This document shows, piece by piece, positions 1 to 5,400 of a DNA stretch of 7,730 nt (its first letter is position 1; every line of letters begins with the position of its first letter). Source of the DNA: Chitinophagaceae bacterium (GTDB taxonomy: Bacteria; Bacteroidota; Bacteroidia; Chitinophagales; Chitinophagaceae); contig PMUF01000148.1 of NCBI GenBank assembly GCA_003167015.1, forward strand, positions 2,467-10,196, given 5' to 3'. The notes below the pieces were generated by a model, which ran no database searches, was not told where the DNA came from, and saw nothing but the letters and a program-made list of their open reading frames with translations. The position numbers and the translations under genes are program-made.

Positions 1-28
1 AATACCTCCTACAGGGTCAGGTAAAGCA

Positions 29-1135
29 TCATATTTTTTTCGCGAATATCGATCCTTCGGATTGCTCCAACTGAAAGCCGGTCACTCTATTCGCATCATC
101 CGTCTTGAAGTGAACCTTTAGGAACATGCCCTTTACATAGAAGTCCTTATCCGTCTCTGCCTTCAACACAATTTTGGTATTCCCGGGAGGCATGGCAATC
201 AATTCGCCCTTCTCCCTGGATAGATGCACCGTATCCGTGCCGACGAGATAGGTGCCGGTATATCGATCCAGGATGGTCGGGGAGACGGCTAAGGCAGGCC
301 TTTCAAAGGCCCACTGTAACCCCCGGGCATATCCTTCGGGCTTGGTGCCGGCATGCCCCGTGTTCTCCATGATCAGGGTCTGGAGTTCCAGCCCCGGGAC
401 CTTCTTTTCCTTCAAATCCGCGACGAACTGCTTAAAATCGGCGACATCAGTCTCCATGGCCCCTTTCCCCATAAAGAGCTTGACCGGAGTGGTGGACCCC
501 TTCTCTTCATATTGTTGTTCGTACGTACGAAGGACCCCATTATCCCATTGCACCGCTGGACTGGTCAGCACATAACGGTGGAACAAAGAAGGATCATTGA
601 ACAGGGCATACAGCGTAAATAGGCCGCCCAGGGAACTGCCCATGAGAGTGCGGTCGCTCGTTACCCGGTATTGGGATTGGATAAAAGGGATAAGCTCCGT
701 TTTGATGAACGCCAAAAATTTCGGCCCCTGGCCCGAAGGCATTTGCCCAATAGACGTAGGCGTAAAATCCCGCCCTCGCAGCATCCCGGCATTGGGATCT
801 TTCCCTCCCCAGGTAATGCCAACGATGATGAACTCCGGCAGAAAACCATCATAATATTGACCGCCATAGACACCTGTCATGAAAGGGAAGTCGTATTGCG
901 CATCCAGCAGGTAAACCACGGGATAGACTTTACCCGTATCCCGCCCATAACTGCCGGGCAGATTGATATACAGACTGTACTCCTGCCCCACAATAGTACT
1001 GTTCAGTTTCAGCACCTGCGTATTCGGGATCTCAACCTTCGGCAGCGTGTCTGCCTGCGCATAAATGTGGTTGGGCATTGCAAAAGCAAAAACAGCGATC
1101 ATCAGCGACCAGTGGAAGGAATGCCGGTTCAGCAT
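29..1135 (-). CDS. Secreted alpha/beta-hydrolase esterase (esterase D/Fes-type) with DUF3471-like C-terminal domain
   Basis: The product is a 368-residue serine hydrolase, probably exported to the periplasm or beyond, that would cleave an ester; the substrate cannot be told. Residues 1-28 look like a signal peptide (basic start, hydrophobic stretch, cleavage near IYAQA). The esterase domain (PF00756 type) covers about 40-280. It holds the nucleophile elbow G-S-S-L-G with Ser168, a likely catalytic His261 in TGHAG, and an acid probably at Glu228 or Asp230. About 287-366 begins LDRYTGTY and reads like the small DUF3471-type beta domain often found behind beta-lactamase-like and esterase domains. 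An in-frame ATG at 1192 would add 19 residues, but it places the signal sequence internally and lies upstream of a good promoter, so 1135 is preferred. The family includes siderophore esterases (Fes/IroE), yet no iron-uptake gene is nearby, so that role is not supported. Confidence 0.88.
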   Translation of the reverse strand: MLNRHSFHWSLMIAVFAFAMPNHIYAQADTLPKVEIPNTQVLKLNSTIVGQEYSLYINLPGSYGRDTGKVYPVVYLLDAQYDFPFMTGVYGGQYYDGFLPEFIIVGITWGGKDPNAGMLRGRDFTPTSIGQMPSGQGPKFLAFIKTELIPFIQSQYRVTSDRTLMGSSLGGLFTLYALFNDPSLFHRYVLTSPAVQWDNGVLRTYEQQYEEKGSTTPVKLFMGKGAMETDVADFKQFVADLKEKKVPGLELQTLIMENTGHAGTKPEGYARGLQWAFERPALAVSPTILDRYTGTYLVGTDTVHLSREKGELIAMPPGNTKIVLKAETDKDFYVKGMFLKVHFKTDDANRVTGFQLEQSEGSIFAKKI

Positions 1136-1165
1136 GGCGGTAGTTTGAGTGTAGCAATTGATCTC

Positions 1166-1196
1166 CAAAGCTATACCAATGTCCGCTATCATTCAA
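1166..1196 (-). promoter_or_regulatory. Bacteroidota-type promoter for the esterase gene
   Basis: On the minus strand, TTG (1196-1194) is followed after 20 bases by TAGCTTTG (1173-1166). This is an exact match to the Bacteroidota -7 consensus TAnnTTTG with a permitted -33 spacing. Transcription would begin near 1160, leaving roughly 25 bases of leader before the ATG at 1135. The site overlaps the 19-residue upstream extension of the reading frame, which argues that the extension is not translated. It also suggests that the esterase is transcribed separately from the acetyltransferase gene that ends at 1197. Confidence 0.6.
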
Positions 1197-1748
1197 TTAA
1201 ATTGTTTTGATCACCCTGCAAGGATTACCCGCCGCAAGCACGCCCTCAGGAATCGACCGCGTGACGACACTGCCGGCCCCAATGGTGGTGTTTTGGCCGA
1301 TCGTCACATTCGGACAGATGATCGCCCCGCCGCCAATCCATACATTGTCCCCGATGACGATAGGCGCCGCCAGTTCCGGCCCCTTGATACGCTCCGAAGC
1401 TTTCAGTGGATGATAGGCAGTATAGATCTGCACGGAAGGCCCGAATTGAACGTTGTCTCCAATCGTGACCCGGGCACAATCCAGGATCACACAGTTGAAA
1501 TTCATATAGAAATTTTCACCAACCAGTATATGCCTGCCGTAATCACAATAAAATGGCGGCTCTATATTAGCATTTGAACACCTGCCCAGCAGCTGTTGCA
1601 ATATGGCCATTTTACTATCCCGGCTACCCGCAGTTAATTGATTATACTGCTGCAACAGCTGCCTGGCACTCAACCTCATGGCCGTGAGCTGCGCGTCCGA
1701 CGCATCATATAATTCACCAGCTAGCATTTTTTCTAATTCTGTCTTCAT
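1197..1748 (-). CDS. Sugar O-acetyltransferase, Maa/LacA/NodL family (left-handed beta-helix)
   Basis: The product is a 183-residue cytosolic trimeric enzyme expected to move an acetyl group from acetyl-CoA to a hydroxyl of a sugar (maltose, galactoside or a related acceptor). Residues 3-55 match the N-terminal Maa domain (KMLAGELYDASD followed by a helix rich in Leu and Gln). The hexapeptide-repeat beta-helix runs from about 72 to 180, with repeats such as VTIGDNV, IVIGDNVWIGG and VTIGQNTTIGAGS. Key LacA residues are conserved at the right spacing: Asn83, catalytic His113 in YTAYHP, and Trp137. The length equals that of E. coli Maa. An ATG at 1808 would add 20 residues with no family counterpart and would run through the start of the divergent gene, so 1748 is chosen. 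The true acceptor cannot be read from sequence, and the neighbours give no sugar pathway. Confidence 0.93.
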   Translation of the reverse strand: MKTELEKMLAGELYDASDAQLTAMRLSARQLLQQYNQLTAGSRDSKMAILQQLLGRCSNANIEPPFYCDYGRHILVGENFYMNFNCVILDCARVTIGDNVQFGPSVQIYTAYHPLKASERIKGPELAAPIVIGDNVWIGGGAIICPNVTIGQNTTIGAGSVVTRSIPEGVLAAGNPCRVIKTI

Positions 1749-1773
1749 TAATGTGCTAAATTTACGCCATCTC
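1749..1773. promoter_or_regulatory. 25-base divergent intergenic region with symmetric TAAATTTA
   Basis: The gap between the divergent acetyltransferase and VOC start codons holds TAAATTTA at 1757-1764. This is a self-complementary octamer that matches the Bacteroidota -7 element TAnnTTTG at seven of eight positions on both strands. On the minus strand a TTG (1783-1781) lies 16 bases upstream, slightly closer than usual. On the plus strand no good -33 element was found. If used, both transcripts would start within a few bases of their ATGs and be almost leaderless. This is an inference from motif matching only. Confidence 0.3.
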
Positions 1774-2166
1774 ATGCTACCAACATCCATCACCACCCGC
1801 CTTTTCATCGATCACCTCGTCCTGACTATTCAGGATATCAACAGATCGGCAACTTTTTATTCTGCCATCTTCGGCGAACCCGCCTATCGCAACGAGGGAT
1901 CGGTCATGTACCACATAGGCCCTACAAGATTGTTTCTGATGCTGCCCCACGGCGACCCCCTGCCCAACGATAAGTTCGACCCTAAAAGGATCGGACTGGA
2001 ACATTTCGCCATCGGCATCGCCTCAGTCGAAGACCTGAAAGAAATTGAAAAAGCCCTTAATAAAGGCGCCATCACCCACAGCGGCATCCACATCGACAAA
2101 CACAGCGGCAAAGAAAAGATTTGGCTGGATGACCCCGATAAAATAAGGGTGGAATTCTTCACGTAG
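1774..2166 (+). CDS. VOC-superfamily (glyoxalase-fold) protein
   Basis: The product is a 130-residue protein with the vicinal-oxygen-chelate fold, probably cytosolic. The opening FIDHLVLTIQDINRSATFYSAIFG is the usual first beta-alpha unit of the family, and the tail WLDDPDKIRVEFF is the usual last strand. Three of the four classical metal ligands can be placed: His14, His77 (LEHFAIGI) and Glu127. The second ligand, a Glu in glyoxalase I, would fall near Phe54/Leu55 and appears absent. The protein may therefore bind metal differently or not be a lyase. Glyoxalase, dioxygenase-like or antibiotic-resistance roles are all possible in this family and cannot be separated here. The start at 1774 sits just before the domain; an in-frame ATG at 1678 would run deep into the opposite gene. 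The 3' end overlaps the convergent pepE gene by 8 bases. Confidence 0.85.
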   Translation: MLPTSITTRLFIDHLVLTIQDINRSATFYSAIFGEPAYRNEGSVMYHIGPTRLFLMLPHGDPLPNDKFDPKRIGLEHFAIGIASVEDLKEIEKALNKGAITHSGIHIDKHSGKEKIWLDDPDKIRVEFFT

Positions 2167-2881
2167 CAAGCCCCGTTTCCGCCCCCAAATACCGCGTCGC
2201 AACTGCCTCTTCCCTCGCACCTCCTTCCCCGGCAAAAACCCTGTACACCTTGGCATTCGGCCGCGAAGCCACACCCCCCATCAACTCCCCGTCTATAAAA
2301 TGCGCCGCCGCCCCGTCATCTGCCGCATAACCGGGCTTCATCCTGCCCTCCGCAATAAATCTTTGCAAGGTAGGGCGCCGCATAGGCTCACCATCATAGT
2401 GCGGACAAAAGCTCCCCTTGATGATGCCGAGACAGGGAATGACATTCAGGGACCCCGGCCAGCTGTCGGTACTGCACTGCTCGAACCAGCAATTGGCGCC
2501 GGCGCTGATACCCGCCAGCACAATACCATTGTCATAGGCCTGTTGAAGGATACGATCCAGCTGCCACTCCTTCCACAGTGCTATCATGCTCTTCGTATTG
2601 CCGCCGCCTACATAGATAACGTCCTGCTCCATCACGTAGGACTCCAGGTCGGCCGTATGGGGCGTAAATAAGGAAAGGACCCCGGGCTTTGCATCCAGCC
2701 GTGTAAAGGCCCGATAAAAATTCAGAGCATATCGTGTCGCATCGTCCGTCGCATGCGGAAAAAAACAGACAGAAGGCGTCTTTCGACGGGCTTGTCTGAT
2801 GACATACTCATCCAGCAAAGGATTGTCCGGCTCCATCGAAAATCCGCCACCACCCATCGCAATGACCTGCTTTTTAATCAT
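2159..2881 (-). CDS. pepE: Peptidase E (S51 family) / class I glutamine-amidotransferase-like hydrolase
   Basis: The product is a 240-residue cytosolic serine peptidase of family S51. Well-studied members split dipeptides with N-terminal aspartate. Visible signatures are the N-terminal strand with AMGGGGF (8-14), the oxyanion segment YVGGGNT (90-96), the nucleophile elbow GISAG with Ser126, Asp139 in STDSW, and His161 in CPHYDGE; Ser, His and Asp form the expected triad. Length is close to the 229 residues of Salmonella PepE. The STDSW and ADDGAAAHF segments resemble the Listeria-type branch of the family, so the substrate may differ from Asp-X dipeptides. The ATG at 2881 directly precedes the first beta strand, with no Shine-Dalgarno site. 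The gene is divergent from the amidase gene (53-base gap) and its end overlaps the VOC gene by 8 bases. Confidence 0.88.
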   Translation of the reverse strand: MIKKQVIAMGGGGFSMEPDNPLLDEYVIRQARRKTPSVCFFPHATDDATRYALNFYRAFTRLDAKPGVLSLFTPHTADLESYVMEQDVIYVGGGNTKSMIALWKEWQLDRILQQAYDNGIVLAGISAGANCWFEQCSTDSWPGSLNVIPCLGIIKGSFCPHYDGEPMRRPTLQRFIAEGRMKPGYAADDGAAAHFIDGELMGGVASRPNAKVYRVFAGEGGAREEAVATRYLGAETGLAT

Positions 2882-2934
2882 ATGGGGAGTTATTTTCTGC
2901 CCGAAGTACGGGAATCTTTATTAATTTGTCATTT
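2882..2934. promoter_or_regulatory. Divergent pepE/amidase intergenic region
   Basis: This 53-base gap must carry both promoters. For the amidase gene, TTAATTTG at 2921-2928 matches the -7 element at seven of eight positions, with a weak CTG (2897-2899) 21 bases upstream. Transcription would start almost at the ATG. A short hairpin-like sequence, CCCG-AAGTA-CGGG, lies at 2900-2912. No convincing minus-strand promoter for pepE could be picked out. Assignments are tentative. Confidence 0.3.
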
Positions 2935-2940
2935 ATGACA
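2927..2940. repeat. Inverted repeat TGTCAT-TT-ATGACA over the amidase start codon
   Basis: The two 6-base arms (2927-2932 and 2935-2940) are perfect reverse complements separated by two bases. The right arm begins with the ATG of the amidase gene, and the left arm touches the candidate -7 element. The geometry would suit a dimeric regulator blocking transcription start, but the arms are short and partly coding, so chance is a real alternative. Confidence 0.35.
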
Positions 2941-3738
2941 CGTCTATTCTTCTTTCTCCTCCTGCTGACCGCATGCTCGGCCAACCCGTACAAGGCCACC
3001 AACAAGATCTACAAGCATGAGCTTCGGGATTCCATGCGGCTCCTCAGTCAGGCGCCCCGCACCACCGACGTCGATTCTGTACCGGCCCCGCCTTATTGGG
3101 TCGGCACGATCAATTTCAATCTGCGCAAACCTAATTTCGTCATCATCCACCACACGGCCCAGAACAGCTGCCCCGAGACCTTGCACACCTTTACCATCAC
3201 CAAAACCCAGGTCAGCGCACATTATGTTATCTGCAGGGATGGGACTGTCTACCATATGCTCAACGACTACTTACGGGCCTGGCAGGCCGGCGCCAGCAAA
3301 TGGGGAAATGTAACGGATATCAACTCTATCTCTATCGGCATCGAGCTCGACAACAACGGCTTTGAGCCCTTCCCCGACGCACAGATCAATAGCCTCCTGC
3401 ATTTGCTGACCAGGCTCAAGACCAACTACCACATTCCCACGGCCAATTTTATCGGTCATGGCGATATCGCACCCACCCGAAAGAACGATCCCAGCTCCCT
3501 CTTCCCCTGGAAAACACTCGCGGATAAAGGATTTGGCTTGTGGTATAACGATACCACCGGCATAGCCGTTCCGGATAACTTCAGCAGCCTCATGGCCCTC
3601 CGCCTGATCGGCTATGACATCCGGGACAGCAGTGCGGCCGCCCTGGCCTTCAAAAGACATTTCGAACAGGATACCACCCGCACCTGGGGCGATCCCGACA
3701 AAAAAGTCCTTTATACCCTCTATCAGCGGTATGAATAG
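2935..3738 (+). CDS. amiD: AmiD-like N-acetylmuramoyl-L-alanine amidase, lipoprotein
   Basis: The product is a 267-residue zinc amidase that would cut the bond between N-acetylmuramic (or anhydromuramic) acid and L-alanine in peptidoglycan fragments. The signal peptide ends in a lipobox LTAC with lipidated Cys14, so it is a membrane-anchored lipoprotein facing the periplasm. The Amidase_2 domain spans about 56-195: VIIHHTAQ (ligand His72), NSISIGIELDNNG (130-142), and IGHGDIAPTRKNDPS with His175 and Asp185 as the other Zn ligands. The segment at about 215-267 (ALRLIGYDIRDSS, AFKRHFEQD, VLYTLYQRYE) resembles the C-terminal peptidoglycan-binding helices of E. coli AmiD, and total length is similar to AmiD (276). 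An in-frame TTG at 2926 would add three residues; the ATG is preferred because it leads directly into the signal peptide. The gene ends 5 bases before the convergent sigma factor gene. Confidence 0.92.
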   Translation: MTRLFFFLLLLTACSANPYKATNKIYKHELRDSMRLLSQAPRTTDVDSVPAPPYWVGTINFNLRKPNFVIIHHTAQNSCPETLHTFTITKTQVSAHYVICRDGTVYHMLNDYLRAWQAGASKWGNVTDINSISIGIELDNNGFEPFPDAQINSLLHLLTRLKTNYHIPTANFIGHGDIAPTRKNDPSSLFPWKTLADKGFGLWYNDTTGIAVPDNFSSLMALRLIGYDIRDSSAAALAFKRHFEQDTTRTWGDPDKKVLYTLYQRYE

Positions 3739-3743
3739 CACCT

Positions 3744-4988
3744 CTACAGCGCATCTATTTTTTTCTGAATGATCTGCTTGTCTGTCGTTGTCTTTGCAAG
3801 ATAGAGCGCCAGTAGAAAATGCGCTATTGCCTTTTTGTTATCAATACCGGTATAGAGCTCGCCCAATAGGGTATAATAAAAATGGTTATCCGTCAACATC
3901 AATTTCTCCGCTTCTGCAATGGCCGCCTGTTTACCGTTCGCTTTGGCCAGCGCAAAAGTCCGGTTCAGCGCCGCTATCGGTGAATATTCCACCTGTAACA
4001 ACCGGTTATAAAGCTGAAGGATATTCTCCCATTTTTCGGCCGTATCCTCTTTGATGCAATGCCAGTAGGCGATGCTTGCTTCCAGGTGATATTTCGAAAG
4101 GACCTCGCCACTAGCCGAGCGGTGAAGATAGTATCCGCCCTGGCTGATCAGAGCAGCGTCCCATAACGCAGTATCCTGGTCGTCGTAAAGCACCATCTCT
4201 CCCCGCAGACCTACCCTTGCCTCGAACCGGGAGGCATGAAAACACATCAAAGACAACAGCGCATTAACTGCCGGTTTATTGGTCAGGGGATTTTCGACCA
4301 GCATCCGGCACAGGCGCATCGCCTCAAAACACAACTCCTTGCGAATGGTAATATCCTGGCTAAGACTGTAATACCCTTCACTGAATAAAAGGTAGATCGT
4401 GGTCATTACCGTGGCCAGCCGTTCATCGATCTCCCGCACCCCCGGCATCCGGAGACTGATCTTCTCTTCCCGCAACTTCTCCCTCGCCCTGAACAGTCGT
4501 TTATTGATCGTTTCCTTATTGGACAGGAAGGCATCCGCAATCTCTTCAATGCCGAAGCCACAAAGGATACGTAAAGACAACCCGATTTGCGCCTCGGGAG
4601 AGATCGCGGGAGTACAAATGGCAAACATCATCTGCAACTGGCTGTCCTCGATATTTTTCGGCGACAGATCAATATCCTGTTCGTCAGAGCCCGAGACTGT
4701 CCGGGCTCCCAAAGCCCCGGCGCCCCCCGCCACGGAAACTTTATGCCGGAAGACGCTCTCCCGTTGCAGCCAGTTCCTCGCCTTATTCTTCGCGACATGA
4801 TACAGCCAGGCGACAGGATGGGGAGGAATGCCATGCAACGGCCACGTCTGGGCCGCCGCCAGAAAAGTGTCACTGGCAATGTCTTCGGCAATTTCTATCT
4901 GGTCAAAGCCAAAACGTTTGCATAATACGGCGACAATCTTGCTGTACTCCGTCCTGAATAGATGCGGGATCAATGGCTGTTGTTCCAT
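3744..4988 (-). CDS. ECF42-type RNA polymerase sigma factor with DUF6596/TPR C-terminal extension
   Basis: The product is a 414-residue sigma factor, about twice the length of a simple ECF sigma. Region 2 covers about 8-75 (AEDIASDTFLAAAQTWP, then PPHPVAWLYHVAKNKARNWLQRE). A low-complexity linker follows at 86-115 (VAGGAGALGA). Region 4 lies at about 122-175, with FGIEEIADAFLSNKETINKRLFRAREKL as its helix-turn-helix. The rest matches the DUF6596 plus TPR-like tail of the ECF42 group: YLLFSEGYYSLS (199-210), ALLSLMCFHASRFEAR (243-258), DQDTALWDAALI (270-281), and SPIAALNRTFALAKANG (336-352). In this group the extension is reported to be needed for activity, and no classical anti-sigma gene accompanies it; none is seen here. 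The start overlaps the stop of the DGPF/YCII gene (TAATG), which implies translational coupling. The target promoters are not known. Confidence 0.93.
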   Translation of the reverse strand: MEQQPLIPHLFRTEYSKIVAVLCKRFGFDQIEIAEDIASDTFLAAAQTWPLHGIPPHPVAWLYHVAKNKARNWLQRESVFRHKVSVAGGAGALGARTVSGSDEQDIDLSPKNIEDSQLQMMFAICTPAISPEAQIGLSLRILCGFGIEEIADAFLSNKETINKRLFRAREKLREEKISLRMPGVREIDERLATVMTTIYLLFSEGYYSLSQDITIRKELCFEAMRLCRMLVENPLTNKPAVNALLSLMCFHASRFEARVGLRGEMVLYDDQDTALWDAALISQGGYYLHRSASGEVLSKYHLEASIAYWHCIKEDTAEKWENILQLYNRLLQVEYSPIAALNRTFALAKANGKQAAIAEAEKLMLTDNHFYYTLLGELYTGIDNKKAIAHFLLALYLAKTTTDKQIIQKKIDAL

Positions 4989-5332
4989 TATTCTCTTTTG
5001 GCAATCTTCCGGACCTCCATACTGTTGCCTTCTCCCTGTAGCACCGGGCAGCCCTTGGCGAATTCCACTGCTTCATCGATGGACTCCGCCCTGACGATCA
5101 TATACCCGCCGATCGTCTCCGCAATCTCGCCGAACGGCCCGTTGGTGACGACATTCTTCGGCTTCACGACCCTGCTGTCGTCGAACACCAGACCATTCCC
5201 CCCGACATATTTATTCTGGGCGGCAATACCTCCTATCCAGTCCATCGTCTGTTTCATCCAGATTTGCATTTGCTCCGGCGAGGCCACTTTTTTCCCGTCG
5301 GGATGCCTCATGATCAACATAAACTCGTCCAT
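4988..5332 (-). CDS. DGPF/YCII-domain protein, partner of the ECF42 sigma factor
   Basis: The product is a 114-residue protein of the YCII-related (PF03795, DGPF) family, small and probably cytosolic. Visible features are the first strand MDEFMLIMRH (1-10), the name-giving motif as NGPFGE (64-69, Asn replacing Asp), and the closing unit IGGYMIVRAESIDEAVEFAKGCP (74-96). Biochemical function is not established. Family members are typically encoded beside ECF42 sigma factors, and that is so here, with a one-base overlap of stop and start (TAATG). The start at 5332 gives a normal family length and begins exactly with the first strand. A TTG at 5473 extends the frame through the end of the next gene and the promoter, so it is rejected. 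An A/T-rich leader and an inverted-repeat promoter lie directly upstream. Confidence 0.93.
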   Translation of the reverse strand: MDEFMLIMRHPDGKKVASPEQMQIWMKQTMDWIGGIAAQNKYVGGNGLVFDDSRVVKPKNVVTNGPFGEIAETIGGYMIVRAESIDEAVEFAKGCPVLQGEGNSMEVRKIAKRE

Positions 5333-5344
5333 AATGGTAAATTT

Positions 5345-5375
5345 TAATGGTTGATAAATAAATGTACAACCATTA
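5345..5375. repeat. Perfect 9-base inverted repeat, operator candidate upstream of the DGPF-sigma operon
   Basis: TAATGGTTG (5345-5353) and CAACCATTA (5367-5375) are exact reverse complements separated by 13 bases. The arm centres lie 22 bases apart, about two turns of DNA, so both arms face the same side of the helix as expected for a dimeric DNA-binding protein. The repeat lies 13-43 bases upstream of the DGPF start codon, with the candidate -7 element inside the spacer. Formation of an RNA hairpin is less likely, because the predicted transcription start falls near the inner edge of the start-proximal arm. The binding protein is not identified. Confidence 0.6.
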
Positions 5376-5391
5376 CAAGCGAGAGAGCAAA
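5359..5391 (-). promoter_or_regulatory. Candidate promoter of the DGPF-sigma operon
   Basis: On the minus strand, TTTG (5391-5388) is followed after 21 bases by TACATTTA (5366-5359), a seven-of-eight match to TAnnTTTG. Predicted transcription begins near 5352, giving a leader of about 20 bases. The -7 element lies within the spacer of the inverted repeat, and one arm of that repeat covers part of the spacer between -33 and -7. A TGTCCA (5400-5395) just upstream recalls the TGTCGA reported for ECF42 -35 regions, but the partner -10 element is not evident at a normal distance. Confidence 0.45.
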
Positions 5392-5400
5392 AATTGGACA

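Noticed and set aside
1..28. Possible terminator downstream of the esterase stop
   Set aside because: Only 28 bases are available and no stem-loop is visible in them; the A/T run at 31-40 is coding.
1136..1192. Upstream ATG start for the esterase (19 extra residues)
   Set aside because: It would bury the signal peptide, and it overlaps an exact TAnnTTTG promoter, which places transcription start downstream of that ATG.
671..1210. 179-codon open frame on the plus strand opposite the esterase gene
   Set aside because: The translation has no recognisable domain and lies wholly antisense to a well-supported enzyme; such open frames are common opposite GC-biased coding sequence.
2900..2912. CCCG-AAGTA-CGGG hairpin as a terminator
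   Set aside because: The stem is only four pairs, there is no T run after it, and it sits between divergent gene starts where no terminator is needed.
3271..3741. 156-codon open frame on the minus strand opposite the amidase
   Set aside because: It is antisense to conserved zinc-ligand segments of the amidase and has no domain features of its own.
4399..4800. 133-codon plus-strand frame opposite sigma regions 2 and 4
   Set aside because: It mirrors the conserved sigma factor domains in reverse and shows no independent coding signature.
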